Below, one piece after another: positions 39,840-49,925 of a DNA stretch of 64,000 nucleotides. This stretch comes from Alloyangia pacifica (GTDB lineage: Bacteria > Pseudomonadota > Alphaproteobacteria > Rhodobacterales > Rhodobacteraceae): positions 1-64,000 of the forward strand of contig NZ_JAIVKX010000012.1 in assembly GCF_020524285.1 (NCBI RefSeq). Reading direction: 5' to 3'. A program made the position numbers and the translations under genes. Within the stretch, counting starts at the first letter, position 1. Every line of letters starts with the position of its first letter. Below the pieces are notes generated by a model. That model made no database searches. It was not told the origin of the DNA and worked only from the letters and a program-made list of their open reading frames with translations.

Positions 39840-41357
39840 TCACTCGCTGACGATGAGCGACATGATGCGCTCCTGGCTGGCTTCCTCGGCGGAGAGTTCC
39901 CCGACGAAAGCGCCTTCGTTCATGACATAGATGCGGTCGCACATGCCCAGCAGTTCGGGCATCTCCGACGAGATCATCACAACGGCTTTGCCTTCGGCGG
40001 ACAGCTCGTTGATGATCGAATAGATTTCGTATTTCGCGCCGACGTCGATGCCGCGCGTGGGCTCGTCGAGGATCAGCACCTCGGGCTCGGTGAACAGCCA
40101 CTTGGCCAGAACCACCTTCTGCTGGTTGCCGCCCGATAGGTTGCCGACCTGCTGCATCACCGTGGGCGTGCGCGTGGCAAGCGCCTTGCGGTAGCGCTCT
40201 GCGACCTCGGTCTCCTCGGCCTCATTCAGCACGCCCTTGTCCGAAACACCGCCAAGGTTCGACAGCGTGGTGTTAAAGCGAATGCTCTCGTCGAGGATCA
40301 GCCCCAGAGATTTGCGGTCCTCGGTGACATAGGCGAGGCCGTTCGCGATCGCCCGGTCCACCTTCGACACGTCGATCGGCGTGCCGTGCAGCGACACTTC
40401 GCCCGAGATGTTCCGTCCCCAGCTCTGGCCAAAGATCGACATGGCCAGCTCGGTGCGGCCCGAGCCCATGACGCCGGCAATTCCGACGACCTCGCCCGCA
40501 CGGACGTTGAAATTGATGTTCTTGATAACCTGGCGCTCGGCATGCTCGGGGTGCCAGACGTTCCAGTCCTTCACCGCCATCACCACCTCGCCGGCGCGGC
40601 GCTCGCGGTCCGGGTAGCGCTGCGACATGTCGCGGCCCACCATGTCCCGCACGATCTGATCTTCCGAGAGGCCCTGCGAGGCATCAAGTTCGGACACTGC
40701 CATGCCGTCGCGGATCACAGTGACCGTGTCGGCGACATAGCGCACCTCGTTGAGCTTGTGCGAGATGATGATGCAGGTCACGCCCTGCGCCTTCAGCTCC
40801 AGCATCAGGTCGAGCAGCTTGCGGCTGTCGTTCTCCTGCAGCGCCGCCGTCGGCTCGTCGAGGATCAGCAGCTTCACATCCTTGGAAAGCGCCTTGGCGA
40901 TCTCCACGAGCTGCTGCTTGCCAACGCCGATGCTGTCGACCAGCGTGCCCGGCGCATCGCGCAGGCCGACCTTGGCCAGCAGTTCCTCGGTGCGGCGGAA
41001 GGTTTCCTGCCACTGGATCACGCCGCCGGCCTGCCGCTCGTTGCCCAGGAAGATATTCTCGGCGATCGAGAGCTGCGGCACCAGCGCCAGTTCCTGGTGG
41101 ATGATGACGATGCCCTTGTCCTCGCTGTCGCGCAGCGTCCTGAACTCGGCGAGCCCGCCATCGTAGTGGATTTCCCCGTCGTAGCTGCCCACGGGGTAGA
41201 CCCCGGAAAGCACCTTCATCAGGGTCGATTTTCCGGCACCGTTCTCGCCGCAGATCGCGTGGATCTCGCCCTCGCGGACCTGGAGGTTCACCTGGTCGAG
41301 CGCTTTCACCCCAGGGAATTCCTTGGTGATGCCGCGCATCTCGAGCAGAAGAGTCAT
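39840..41357 (-). CDS. gguA: Multiple-sugar ABC transporter ATPase (GguA/MmsA)
   Basis: 505 aa from ATG 41357; two nucleotide-binding domains. First: Walker [17 protein letters not shown], Walker [14 protein letters not shown]-loop ISHKLNEV. Second: degenerate Walker [17 protein letters not shown] and intact signature [16 protein letters not shown], normal for sugar importers of this class. Partner of GguB and ChvE. Confidence 0.92.
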   Translation of the reverse strand: MTLLLEMRGITKEFPGVKALDQVNLQVREGEIHAICGENGAGKSTLMKVLSGVYPVGSYDGEIHYDGGLAEFRTLRDSEDKGIVIIHQELALVPQLSIAENIFLGNERQAGGVIQWQETFRRTEELLAKVGLRDAPGTLVDSIGVGKQQLVEIAKALSKDVKLLILDEPTAALQENDSRKLLDLMLELKAQGVTCIIISHKLNEVRYVADTVTVIRDGMAVSELDASQGLSEDQIVRDMVGRDMSQRYPDRERRAGEVVMAVKDWNVWHPEHAERQVIKNINFNVRAGEVVGIAGVMGSGRTELAMSIFGQSWGRNISGEVSLHGTPIDVSKVDRAIANGLAYVTEDRKSLGLILDESIRFNTTLSNLGGVSDKGVLNEAEETEVAERYRKALATRTPTVMQQVGNLSGGNQQKVVLAKWLFTEPEVLILDEPTRGIDVGAKYEIYSIINELSAEGKAVVMISSEMPELLGMCDRIYVMNEGAFVGELSAEEASQERIMSLIVSE

Positions 41358-41389
41358 GACCCGTACCTGCCTTGTATGAAGTGAGGGTC

Positions 41390-41413
41390 GGGGGAGGCCC
41401 ATGGGCCTCCCCC
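41390..41413 (-). other. 24-bp perfect palindrome between chvE and gguA
   Basis: GGGGGAGGCCCA and TGGGCCTCCCCC are exact complements, no T-run follows. It lies downstream of the binding-protein stop and upstream of the ATPase start, as a transcript hairpin that could keep chvE mRNA more abundant than the rest of the operon. Confidence 0.6.
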
Positions 41414-41456
41414 AATTCAGCGCCCCGGGAGCAAATGGGGCGCTCGGGAGGATCGC

Positions 41457-42521
41457 TTACTTGATCTGGTCTTCGGTGTAGTAACCGGAGCCGACCAGCA
41501 CCTCTTCCCAGTTCGAGGCGTCCACCGGGACGGGCTCGAGCAGGTAGGACGGGACGACCTTCACGCCGTTGTCGTAGGTCTCGGTGTCGTTGATCTCGGG
41601 CTCGGAGCCTTCCATCACCGCGTTGACCATGCCGACGGTGACGCGGGCGAGTTCACGGGTGTCCTTGAAGATGGTCGAGTATTGCTCGCCGGCGAGGATC
41701 GACTTCACCGACTGCACCTCGGCGTCCTGGCCGGTGACGATCGGCATCTTCAGATCGCCCGAGCCGTAGCCGACGCCCTTGAGCGAAGACAGGATGCCGA
41801 TGGACAGGCCATCGTAGGGCGCGAGCACGCCGTGGACTTCCTTGTCGGTGTAGTTGGCCGACAGGATGTTATCCATGCGCGCCTGAGCGACCGCGCCGTC
41901 CCAGCGCAGCGTGCCGACCTTGTCCATGCCCATCTGGCCGGACTGGATGACGATGTCGCCGCTGTCGATCAGCGGCTGCAGCACCGACATGGCACCGTTG
42001 TAGAAGAAGTAGGCGTTGTTGTCGTCCGGCGAACCGCCGAAGAGCTCCACGTTCCACGGCTTGCTGTCGGGGAAGCGCTCCTCGAGGCCCTCGACCAGCG
42101 AGGTTGCCTGCTGCACGCCGACCTTGAAGTTGTCGAAGGTGGCGTAATAGTCGACGTCGCCGCTGTCGCGGATCAGCCGGTCATAGGCGACGATGCGCAC
42201 GCCCGAAGCGGCGGCATTGGCCAGCGCGTTCGACAGGGTGGTGCCGTCGATGGCGGCGATCACCAGCACGTCGACGCCCTTGGTCACCATGTTCTCGATC
42301 TGCGCGAGCTGGTTGGGAATGTCGTCTTCTGCGTATTGCAGGTCGGTCGCGTAGCCGGCTTCTTCCAGCTGCTTGACCATGTTGTTGCCGTCGTCGATCC
42401 AGCGCGCCGAGCTCTTGGTCGGCATGGCGATGCCCACGGTGCCCTTGTCCTGGGCGAAGGCCGCGCTGGAAAGCGCAACAAGGCTTACCGCGAGCGCACC
42501 CGCGAGTTTCTTGAGTTTCAT
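41457..42521 (-). CDS. chvE: Periplasmic sugar-binding protein ChvE
   Basis: 354 aa from ATG 42521. Signal peptide ending SSAAFA before [19 protein letters not shown]. The mature protein is very like Agrobacterium ChvE as I remember it ([68 protein letters not shown]). Binds arabinose, galactose, glucose, xylose and similar sugars. First gene of the transport-catabolism operon and divergent from the LysR regulator, the gbpR-chvE arrangement. Confidence 0.93.
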   Translation of the reverse strand: MKLKKLAGALAVSLVALSSAAFAQDKGTVGIAMPTKSSARWIDDGNNMVKQLEEAGYATDLQYAEDDIPNQLAQIENMVTKGVDVLVIAAIDGTTLSNALANAAASGVRIVAYDRLIRDSGDVDYYATFDNFKVGVQQATSLVEGLEERFPDSKPWNVELFGGSPDDNNAYFFYNGAMSVLQPLIDSGDIVIQSGQMGMDKVGTLRWDGAVAQARMDNILSANYTDKEVHGVLAPYDGLSIGILSSLKGVGYGSGDLKMPIVTGQDAEVQSVKSILAGEQYSTIFKDTRELARVTVGMVNAVMEGSEPEINDTETYDNGVKVVPSYLLEPVPVDASNWEEVLVGSGYYTEDQIK

Positions 42522-42601
42522 CGGTATCCTCCCGTTGAAGGGGGCGTCTCCCGCACCCCGCTGGTCCCCGTTGGGGACGTCAAAAGTCCTACTTAATGGT
42601 G

Positions 42602-42654
42602 ACATACCGAACAAATACCAATATTCGTTATCCGCATAACTGAATTGGTATGTG
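42602..42654. promoter_or_regulatory. Nested inverted repeats in the chvE-gbpR intergenic region
   Basis: ATACCAAT (42615-42622) pairs with ATTGGTAT (42644-42651), GTTAT (42627-42631) with ATAAC (42636-42640), and ACATACC (42602-42608) with GGTATGT (42648-42654). The array ends just before the regulator start and covers the only AT-rich part of the gap, so it is the probable LysR-type operator for both genes. Confidence 0.6.
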
Positions 42655-42656
42655 AT

Positions 42657-43586
42657 ATGTCCGAGCTGCTGAGAAACCTGCGCCCCGCGCAGGTCCGCCT
42701 GATCGCGGCGATTGCCGAACACGGGCAACTGCAGGTGGCGGCCACCGCCTGCCGTATGACCCAGCCCGGTGCCTCGCGGATGCTCTCCGAGCTTGAACGC
42801 GCCATCGGCGCGCGGCTTTTCCAGCGCACGCCCAAGGGGATGGAGCCGACGCCCACCGGCGCGCTGCTCGCCCAGCACGCGCGGCGGATCGAGCACGACC
42901 TGCGGCGCATGGCCGAGGATTTCGACGACCTGCATTCCGGGCTTGGCGGCACGGTGCGGGTCGGGGCGGTGACCGGCCCGGCGCTCGGCCAACTGGTGCC
43001 GCAGGTGCAGCGGCTGAAGACGCTGTCCAGCTCCGTCGACGTCTCGATCGAGGTCGCGCCCTCGGTGGCGCTGGTACAGGCGCTGGAGCGCGGCGAGCTC
43101 GATTTCGCCCTCGCCCGGCTGCCGCCGCAGGTCAACGAGCGCGACTTCATCCTCGAACCGGCCCGGGACGAGATCGTGCAGCTTCTGGTGCGTGAGGGGC
43201 ATCCGATGCTCGGGCGCAGACCGGTCGCCATCGCCGACCTGCACGGCACGCGCTGGATCCTGCAACAGCGCGGCGCGCCGATCCGAGCCGCCATCGAGAC
43301 CGCCTTCCACGACGAGGGGATGACCGCCCCGCCGGACGTGATCACCACCTCCTCGCTGCTGGCAATCATCGCGCTGCTGAAGGATTCCGATGCCGTCGCG
43401 CCCATGTCGCAGGAGGTCATCGACCTCATGCTCGAGCCGCCGGTCTCGGCCGAGCTGCGGCGGCTGCAGTTGAACCGGCTGCTGACCGTGGAGCCCTACC
43501 TGATCATCCAGGCGCGCGGGCGACACATCTCAAAAGCCGCCGACCGGCTTCTGGGGATGGTGCAGGAAAGTATCCGCAGTTTCTGA
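42657..43586 (+). CDS. gbpR: LysR-family sugar-responsive regulator (GbpR-like)
   Basis: 309 aa from ATG 42657. LysR HTH in residues 10-65 ([28 protein letters not shown]) and a substrate-binding domain to the C-terminus. Divergent from chvE, as gbpR is in Agrobacterium and Azospirillum, where it activates the binding-protein gene in the presence of sugars. Likely controls the chvE-gguAB-catabolic operon through the palindrome in the gap. Confidence 0.87.
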   Translation: MSELLRNLRPAQVRLIAAIAEHGQLQVAATACRMTQPGASRMLSELERAIGARLFQRTPKGMEPTPTGALLAQHARRIEHDLRRMAEDFDDLHSGLGGTVRVGAVTGPALGQLVPQVQRLKTLSSSVDVSIEVAPSVALVQALERGELDFALARLPPQVNERDFILEPARDEIVQLLVREGHPMLGRRPVAIADLHGTRWILQQRGAPIRAAIETAFHDEGMTAPPDVITTSSLLAIIALLKDSDAVAPMSQEVIDLMLEPPVSAELRRLQLNRLLTVEPYLIIQARGRHISKAADRLLGMVQESIRSF

Positions 43587-43623
43587 CGGTATTCCCGGCT
43601 TCGGGAATATTTCTCACCGGAAT

Positions 43624-44352
43624 TCAACCCGCCCGGCGCACCCCGCCGGCGGGCGCATCCTTCACCACCTTTTCCATACAAAGGCGCGCGCGCTCCGGCA
43701 CCCCGGCACGGATCGCATCGACGATGGCGCGGTGCTTTTCGACGCTGCGGGCGAGATCGCCCGGATCCCGCGCCTCCTCGGCCTCGGCGATGAGCTGCGA
43801 GTAGAGCGCCGCCTGCACCAGATCGCCCAGCGACTGCAGGAAGCGGTTGTCCGAGAGCTGCAGGATCAGCTTGTGGAACTCCAGATCCGCCATGGCAAAG
43901 GCGGTGCGGCTGCCCGCATGCGCCAGCGCCTCACAGCTCGCCTCGAGCTTCGCGTGTTCCGCGGGCCCCGCCCGCTCGGCCACCAGCGCCGCCGCAGCGG
44001 GCTCGATGATCAGCCGGATCTCGTTCAGATCGGCGACGAAGCGCCCGGGCGTCTTCTGTTCGGAATGCCAGCGCAGCACGTCGGGGTCGAACATGTTCCA
44101 CTCGGACGAGGGCTGCACCCGCGTGCCGACCTTGGCCTTCGAGGCCAGCATGCCCTTGGCGATCAACGTCTTCTTCGCCTCGCGGATCACCGTGCGCGAG
44201 ACGCCGAACATCTCTTCGAGGTCCGGGTCGAGCGGGATCATCGCGCGCTCGGGATATTCCCCCGCGACGATGGCCAGCCCGAGCTGGTCCACCACATGGG
44301 TGGTATGGCTCTGGGCGCGGTCCGAAAACCCGCCGCCCGCCGTCAATGTCAT
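43624..44352 (-). CDS. GntR-family regulator (FCD) at the end of the ytf operon
   Basis: 242 aa from ATG 44352, overlapping the permease stop by 4 bp; a longer frame inside the permease gene is rejected. HTH with DLEEMFGVSRTVIREAKKTLIAKGML (residues about 35-65) and FCD metal residues in ADLEFHKLILQLS and EKHRAIVDAI. Co-transcribed with the furanose transporter genes, so probably an autoregulating repressor of that operon. Confidence 0.87.
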   Translation of the reverse strand: MTLTAGGGFSDRAQSHTTHVVDQLGLAIVAGEYPERAMIPLDPDLEEMFGVSRTVIREAKKTLIAKGMLASKAKVGTRVQPSSEWNMFDPDVLRWHSEQKTPGRFVADLNEIRLIIEPAAAALVAERAGPAEHAKLEASCEALAHAGSRTAFAMADLEFHKLILQLSDNRFLQSLGDLVQAALYSQLIAEAEEARDPGDLARSVEKHRAIVDAIRAGVPERARLCMEKVVKDAPAGGVRRAG

Positions 44353-45341
44353 GATCGCGCGTCTGATGCGGTCAGAAGCCTTATGCGCGCCGTCGTTGCC
44401 CAACCCAGTCCCTTTTGCAGCATGATGAAGGCGAAGAGCAGGCCCCCGATCACGATCTTCGTCCACCAGCTCGAAAGCGTGCCGTCGAAGACGATATACG
44501 TCTGTATCAGCCCCATGATGAGAATGCCAAAGAAAGTGCCCGCGACAAATCCGCTGCCACCGGTCAGCAGCGTGCCCCCGATGACCACCGCGGCGATGGC
44601 GTCGAGCTCGACGCCGACGGTCGCCAGCGAGTAGCCCGCCGAGGTGTAGAGCGTGTAGACGATCCCCGCGAGCCCGGCCAGACCGCCCGAAACGGCGTAG
44701 ATTCCGATGGTCGTCCGGGCCCGCGGCACGCCCATCAGCTGCGCGGTCTGCGCCGAGCCGCCGATGGCATAGACGTTCTGGCCAAAGCGCGTGCGGTGCA
44801 GCACGATCATCGCCGCGACATAGGTCAGCAGCATCAGCGCCCCGGTCAGCCGGAAGCGCCCGCCGCCCGGCGCCTTCCAGTAGAGCGACTGCAGCCAGTC
44901 GTAGAACTCATGGGTGATCGGCACGGACTCGGTCGAGAGCACATAGGCCAACCCGCGCATCAGGAACATGCCCGCGAGGGTGACGATGAAGGGCGGCATC
45001 TCGAGGTAGTGGATGATCCCGCCCATGGCGGCGCCGAAGCCGGTGGTGATCAGCAGCACCAGCGCAAAGGCCACCAGCGGATGGATCGAGGTCTCGCGCA
45101 GGATCACTGCGAGGAAGACCCCGGTGAAGGCGATCACCGATCCGACCGAGAGGTCGATGCCGCCGGACAGGATCACGAAGGTCATGCCGACCGCGGTGAT
45201 GCCAAGGAAGGCATTGTCGGTCAGCAGGTTGGCGACCACCCGCGTCGAGGCCATCGCCGGGTATTGCGCGGCGCAGAGCACGAAGGCCAACACGAAGGTG
45301 GCGAGCGTGATGTAGAGCGGAAGCTTGGTGGACTGGCTCAT
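44349..45341 (-). CDS. yjfF: Sugar ABC transporter permease (YjfF-like)
   Basis: 330 aa, about nine membrane segments. Contains TFVILSGGIDLSVGSVIAFTG and AIGGSAQTAQLMGV, the standard motif pair of ribose/galactofuranose-type permeases. Second of two permeases in the operon, overlapping the first by 4 bp, as YtfT-YjfF pair in E. coli galactofuranose uptake. Confidence 0.85.
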   Translation of the reverse strand: MSQSTKLPLYITLATFVLAFVLCAAQYPAMASTRVVANLLTDNAFLGITAVGMTFVILSGGIDLSVGSVIAFTGVFLAVILRETSIHPLVAFALVLLITTGFGAAMGGIIHYLEMPPFIVTLAGMFLMRGLAYVLSTESVPITHEFYDWLQSLYWKAPGGGRFRLTGALMLLTYVAAMIVLHRTRFGQNVYAIGGSAQTAQLMGVPRARTTIGIYAVSGGLAGLAGIVYTLYTSAGYSLATVGVELDAIAAVVIGGTLLTGGSGFVAGTFFGILIMGLIQTYIVFDGTLSSWWTKIVIGGLLFAFIMLQKGLGWATTARIRLLTASDARS

Positions 45342-46384
45342 GACTGACCCTCCTCTTGCGGGGTCCGCGGGGCCGGCTTCGGCCTTTCCCGCAGCACCGG
45401 CCCTGTCGAGGCGCGCAGCAGGTAGAGGCTGTGGCGCACGCGCGGGCTCTGGATGACGAGGATGGCGATGATGATCAGCGCCTTGATGACGAGGTTGAAC
45501 TCCACCGGCATGCCTGAGAGCAGGATCAGCGAATTCACCCCCTGGATGATCAGCGCCCCCAGCAGGGAGGCGGTGATCGAGAACCGCCCGCCCAGCAGCG
45601 AGTTGCCCCCGATGACCACGGCGAGGATCGCATCGAGCTCCATCCAGAGCCCGGCGTTGTTGGCATCCGCACCCTTGATGTCGGCGGCAACGATGACGCC
45701 CGCCAGCGCGGCGCAGAGCCCGGAGACGAGGTAGACCGCGATCAGCAGCACCCGCGCATTGATCCCGGCAAGGCGCGAGGAGGTCTGGTTGATCCCCACC
45801 GCCTCGATCAGCAGGCCAAGCGCAGAGCGGCGGATCACAAGGCCCACGGCGCAGGCCACGGCGATCCAGATCCAGATCGGTGTCGGGACGGCGGCGATGG
45901 TGCCGGCCCCCAGCCGGATCAGGCCGGGGTCATTGAAGGTCAGGATCGCGCCCTCGGTCAGCAGCTGCGCAATGCCGCGCCCGGCGACCATCAGCACCAG
46001 CGTGGCGACGATCGGCTGGATGCGGAAGATCGCCACCAGCAGCCCGTTCCACAGCCCGCAGGCCGCGCCCGCCGCCAGCGCCATGAGCACCGCCAGCGTC
46101 CAATGCGCGCCGCCCACCACGGCCGAGGCGGCGACTGCCCCGGCGATGGCCATCACGGCCCCGACCGAGAGGTCGATGCCCCGCGTGGCAATGACCAGCG
46201 TCATGCCGGTGGCCAGAAGCGCCGTCGGCGCACCGCGGTTGAGCACGTCGATCAGGTTGCCGAAAAGCCGCCCATGCTGAAACTCGATGTTGAAGAAGCC
46301 CGGGAACACCAGCACGTTGGCCGCCAGCACCAGCGCGAGGATGATGATCTGCGGCATGACCCGCTTGAGCGTGGATTTCATCAT
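45338..46384 (-). CDS. ytfT: Sugar ABC transporter permease (YtfT-like)
   Basis: 348 aa. Contains TLVIATRGIDLSVGAVMAIAGAV and INQTSSRLAGINARVLL in pieces, and ends with a basic cytoplasmic tail. Heterodimer partner of the YjfF-like permease. Overlaps the ATPase stop by 4 bp. Confidence 0.86.
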   Translation of the reverse strand: MMKSTLKRVMPQIIILALVLAANVLVFPGFFNIEFQHGRLFGNLIDVLNRGAPTALLATGMTLVIATRGIDLSVGAVMAIAGAVAASAVVGGAHWTLAVLMALAAGAACGLWNGLLVAIFRIQPIVATLVLMVAGRGIAQLLTEGAILTFNDPGLIRLGAGTIAAVPTPIWIWIAVACAVGLVIRRSALGLLIEAVGINQTSSRLAGINARVLLIAVYLVSGLCAALAGVIVAADIKGADANNAGLWMELDAILAVVIGGNSLLGGRFSITASLLGALIIQGVNSLILLSGMPVEFNLVIKALIIIAILVIQSPRVRHSLYLLRASTGPVLRERPKPAPRTPQEEGQS

Positions 46385-47883
46385 GCCGCGTCCTCCGCCG
46401 CGATGGCCTCGACGATGGCCTTGGTGGAAATCTCCGCCCCGCTCAGTTCCCCCACCTGCCGCCGGTCGCGCAGCACGACGATGCGCGAGGAATAAGCCAC
46501 CAGCTCCTCCATCTCCGAGGAGGCGACGATCAGCGCCATGCCCTTCTCGCGCAGGTCCTCGATCAGCGCGATGATCTCGGCGTGCGCCCCCACGTCGATA
46601 CCGCGGGTCGGCTCGTCGAGGATCAGCAGCTCGGGCTCTGTCGCCAGCCAGCGCGCCAGCAGCGCCTTCTGCTGGTTGCCGCCCGACAGCAGCCGGATCG
46701 GCATGTCGAGCGAAGCCAGCCGGATATCCAGCGCCTTGACGTAGTGCTGGGCGATTTCCTCGGCCTTGGCGCGGGGAATGGGACGATGCCAGCCCTGCCG
46801 CGCCTGCAGCGACAGGATGATGTTCTCGCGCACCGACAGGTCGCCGACGATGCCGTCGGTCTTGCGGTCCTCGGGGCAGAGCGCAAAGCGGTTGCGGATC
46901 GCCTCGCGCGGGTTGGTGATGCGCAGCCCCCTGCCCCGCAGCTCCGCCGTGCCCTGATCCGCCGCGACCACGCCGAAGACCACATTCGCGGTCTCGCTGC
47001 GGCCCGAGCCGAGCAGCCCGGCAAGGCCGACCACCTCGCCCTCGCGGATCTCCATGTCGAAGGGCTCGATGCTGCCGCCCTTGCCGAAGCCCTTGAGCGA
47101 CAGCAGCAATTCGCCGGGCTCGGAATGGGCGCGATGGTGCGTCGCTGCCTCGAGCTGGCGACCGAGCATCAGGGTGACGATCTCGGTCTGGCTGACGTCG
47201 GCGAGCCGCCGGGTGCCCACGACGCGGCCATTGCGCAGGATCGTAGCGCGGTCCGAGATGGCAAAAACCTGATCGAGGAAATGGGTGATGAAGACGATGG
47301 CCAGCCCCCTGCCCTTCAGCCGCTCGATCACCGAGAACAGCAGCTTTACCTCGTCGTGGTCGAGGCTGGCGGTGGGCTCGTCGAGGATCAGCACCTTGCC
47401 GGAAAGTTCGACGGCGCGGGCAATGGCGACGATCTGCTGGATGGCGATGGAATAGCTGTCGAGCAGCCGTCCCGGGTCAATGTCGAGCCCGTAGTCGCGC
47501 AGCACCTCGCGCGCCTCGCGCTTCATCCGCCGGTGATCGACCATGCCCCAGCGCATCGGCTGGCGGCCAAGAAACAGGTTCTCGGCCACCGTCAGGTTCG
47601 GCAGAAGGTTCACCTCCTGGTAGACGGTGCCGATGCCGAGCGCCTGGCTGTCCAGCGGATCGCGCGGGTCGATCTCGACGCCCGAGAGCGCGATCGTGCC
47701 GCCGTCGCGGGTGTAGGCCCCCGTCAGGCACTTGATCAGCGTGGATTTCCCCGCGCCATTCTCTCCCAGCAGCGCGTGCACCTCGCCGGGATAGAGCGCC
47801 AGCTCCACGTCATCGAGCGCGATGGCGCCCGGAAAGAATTTGCTGATGCCGCGCGCGTGCAGCACCGGTTCTGGCATGGCCAT
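46381..47883 (-). CDS. ytfR: Sugar ABC transporter ATPase (YtfR-like)
   Basis: 500 aa from ATG 47883 with GGGAGGG upstream. Two domains: [27 protein letters not shown] and ITHFLDQVFAI in the first; degenerate GLLGSGRSETANVVFG and [16 protein letters not shown] in the second. Matches the sugar importer class. The following permease genes overlap it by 4 bp. Confidence 0.88.
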   Translation of the reverse strand: MAMPEPVLHARGISKFFPGAIALDDVELALYPGEVHALLGENGAGKSTLIKCLTGAYTRDGGTIALSGVEIDPRDPLDSQALGIGTVYQEVNLLPNLTVAENLFLGRQPMRWGMVDHRRMKREAREVLRDYGLDIDPGRLLDSYSIAIQQIVAIARAVELSGKVLILDEPTASLDHDEVKLLFSVIERLKGRGLAIVFITHFLDQVFAISDRATILRNGRVVGTRRLADVSQTEIVTLMLGRQLEAATHHRAHSEPGELLLSLKGFGKGGSIEPFDMEIREGEVVGLAGLLGSGRSETANVVFGVVAADQGTAELRGRGLRITNPREAIRNRFALCPEDRKTDGIVGDLSVRENIILSLQARQGWHRPIPRAKAEEIAQHYVKALDIRLASLDMPIRLLSGGNQQKALLARWLATEPELLILDEPTRGIDVGAHAEIIALIEDLREKGMALIVASSEMEELVAYSSRIVVLRDRRQVGELSGAEISTKAIVEAIAAEDAA

Positions 47884-47913
47884 CCCGAGTTCCCTCCCCT
47901 GGAACAGGGTTGT

Positions 47914-47942
47914 GCGCCTCCCGGACCCCCTCCGGAAGGCGC
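47914..47942 (-). other. Hairpin between ytfQ-like and ytfR-like genes
   Basis: GCGCCTCCCGGA (47914-47925) and TCCGGAAGGCGC (47931-47942) pair at 11 of 12 positions around five C. No T-run. Same position in the operon as the hairpins after chvE and rhaS. Confidence 0.55.
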
Positions 47943-47975
47943 GTCTGGCAGGGGCATCGCCCCCGCCGCGCAGCG

Positions 47976-48929
47976 TCAGTATCCGAGATCCTTCTTGCTC
48001 TCGTAAATGGCCGCGTTGTCGTCATCGCTGGTGTAGAGCTTGGACTCGGTCTGGATCCACTTCGGCGGCATGGTGCCATCCGCCCAATAGGCCTCGAGCA
48101 CGTCGAAGGCCGGGCCCGCCATGTTCGGCGTCAGTTCCACCGTGGCATTGGCCTCGCCGGCCTTCATCGCCAGATGGATATCCGGCACCGAGTCGATGGA
48201 GACGATCTTGATGTCCTCGCCCGGCTTCAGCCCGGCTTCCTTGATCGCCTGGATCGCGCCAACGGCCATGTCATCGTTATGCGCATAGAGCGCGCAGATG
48301 TTCTCGCCGCCCTCGGACTTGAGGAAGCTCTCCATCACCACCTTGCCCTGCGCCCGGGTAAAATCGCCGGTCTGGCTGCGGGTGATGCTGATATTGTCTG
48401 CCGCGGCGATGGCCTCCTCGAAGCCCTTCTTGCGCGAGATGGCGGGCGACGAGCCGGTGGTGCCCTGCAGCTCGACCACCGGGCATTCGGCGTCGCCCAC
48501 GGCCTCGACCAGCCAGTTGCCGGCCACCATGCCCTCGTGCACCTGGTCCGATGTGACGGCGGTCATGTAGAGATCCTCCGGCGCGTCGATATTGCGGTCG
48601 AGCAGGATGACCGGAATGTCGGCGTCCTTGGCCTCTTCGAGCACTTCCTCCCAGCCGGTGGCGACCACGGGGGCCAGCAGGATCGCATCGACGCCCTGCG
48701 CGACAAAGCCGCGGATCGCCTTGATCTGGTTCTCCTGCTTCTGCTGCGCGTCGGCAAACTTCAGGGTAATGCCGCGCTCCTCGGCCTGTTGCTTGGTGAC
48801 CGTTGTCTCGGCGGCCCGCCAGCCGGATTCCGAGCCGATCTGGCTGAAGCCGACGGTCTCGCCCTCGGCCATGGCAACAGCGGGCACAAGGATAGCGGCG
48901 CTTGCGAGCAAGCTTTTCAGAATATTCAT
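47976..48929 (-). CDS. ytfQ: Periplasmic galactofuranose/arabinofuranose-type binding protein (YtfQ-like)
   Basis: 317 aa. Signal peptide MNILKSLLASAAILVPAVAMA. The mature domain opens EGETVGFSQIGSESGWRAAET, the hallmark of YtfQ, and has ILLDRNIDAPEDLYMTAVTSD in pieces. E. coli YtfQ binds galactofuranose; relatives bind other furanoses or arabinose. First gene of ytfQRT-yjfF-gntR, with an AT-rich promoter region at 48960-49000. Confidence 0.87.
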   Translation of the reverse strand: MNILKSLLASAAILVPAVAMAEGETVGFSQIGSESGWRAAETTVTKQQAEERGITLKFADAQQKQENQIKAIRGFVAQGVDAILLAPVVATGWEEVLEEAKDADIPVILLDRNIDAPEDLYMTAVTSDQVHEGMVAGNWLVEAVGDAECPVVELQGTTGSSPAISRKKGFEEAIAAADNISITRSQTGDFTRAQGKVVMESFLKSEGGENICALYAHNDDMAVGAIQAIKEAGLKPGEDIKIVSIDSVPDIHLAMKAGEANATVELTPNMAGPAFDVLEAYWADGTMPPKWIQTESKLYTSDDDNAAIYESKKDLGY

Positions 48930-49124
48930 GGTGTCCTCCCTTAGACCTCTCCTCAGGTCCTTCGGATATTAAGTATTACTTTATTACTATTGTAAAGCTT
49001 GCTGTGGTCGGGTGACACGGAGGTACCTGATATCAGTGGGTTACGCCGCACCCGGCTTGAGCTTTTCCAAGGCAGGCGCGACTCGGTGGAAGAGGATAGA
49101 GGGCTTGGGTGGGGCACGGAAAGC

Positions 49125-49190
49125 CGGGGGCTCTGCCCCCGTCGTCGCCTCCGCGACGACTCCCCCGGGATATTTGGGGCCAGACGAAGG
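49125..49190. repeat. Roseobacter-type short interspersed GC-rich repeat, copy 1
   Basis: The segment combines a GGGGGCTCTGCCCCC hairpin, CGTCGTCGCCTCCGCGACGACT and CCCCCGGGATATTTGGGGCCAGA-like parts. I recall nearly identical intergenic sequences in many Rhodobacteraceae genomes. A related inverted copy lies at 60506-60575. It is near the 3' side of the replication initiator gene, and may act as a bidirectional transcript end. Confidence 0.55.
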
Positions 49191-49214
49191 CGGCATGCCG
49201 GCCTACCGGCAGGG

Positions 49215-49925
49215 TCAGCCCGTGATCTCGATCCGGCGCAAGCCGGGAAATTCCTGCGCCGCCATGCCCTGCAGCGGGCGGAGGTGGTGGGTCAGAACGT
49301 ATTGCGCGGCAAAGGCCGAAGGCGCCCGGAGCAGCAGCAGCCCCTGCTCGAAACTGTCGAAGTCGAGCCCGGAGAACCAGCTTCTGTGCAGACCGGGATC
49401 GCTCTGCGACAGCCGCGACAGGGTGCGCGCCCAGGGGCCGCTGTCGGGCGTCGCTGCGGCGGCCGCCGCGGGTTCCGCGGCACGGGCGCCGAAGTCGACG
49501 CGGACCACCTTTTCGCCGGTAGCCTCAGGCTCGGGCTGCTGCACCTCCATGCGGGCGGTGAAATCAGGGCCGACGTTGTCCCAATGCGGCGCAGAAAGCC
49601 GGTAAACCTCGGAATAATTGAGCCGGTAGGCGGCCACCCTGCCCCGCACGCCTGGCCTGAGCTGGAGGAGGATCTCGGACTTCGTCAGGCGCTTGATCTC
49701 GCGTTTCACCGTGCGCTCATCAACCGACCAAAGCCGCGCCATCTCGCGCTGGCCCACCGTCAACTCGTCGTTGCGCCAATTGTAGCGGGCCGTGACGATG
49801 GCCACGAGCCGCAGCATCGAGGTCTGGAATCCCGGTGATCCGTTCAGCCCGGCAAGGGCCAACGCCGTCAACAAGTCATATTTCTGGGAACCTGCCTGAG
49901 GTCCCGTAAATCGTTTGAAGTCCAT
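49215..49925 (-). CDS. DnaA-like plasmid replication initiator
   Basis: 236 aa. Residues 55-110 look like a winged helix (TVGQREMARLWSVDERTVKREIKRL). Residues 164-236 resemble the DnaA N-terminal domain (WARTLSRLSQSDPGLHRSWFSGL then LLLLRAPSAFAAQYVLTHHLRPL). There is no AAA+ domain, so it is not chromosomal DnaA. This fits the DnaA-like replicases described for Rhodobacterales extrachromosomal replicons. Divergent from parA, with DnaA-box-like sites in the gap. Confidence 0.78.
   Translation of the reverse strand: MDFKRFTGPQAGSQKYDLLTALALAGLNGSPGFQTSMLRLVAIVTARYNWRNDELTVGQREMARLWSVDERTVKREIKRLTKSEILLQLRPGVRGRVAAYRLNYSEVYRLSAPHWDNVGPDFTARMEVQQPEPEATGEKVVRVDFGARAAEPAAAAAATPDSGPWARTLSRLSQSDPGLHRSWFSGLDFDSFEQGLLLLRAPSAFAAQYVLTHHLRPLQGMAAQEFPGLRRIEITG

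Noticed and set aside
49215-49925. Reading the initiator as chromosomal DnaA
   Set aside because: 236 aa, no AAA+ ATPase and no DnaA C-terminal HTH; only a DnaA-N-like segment is present.
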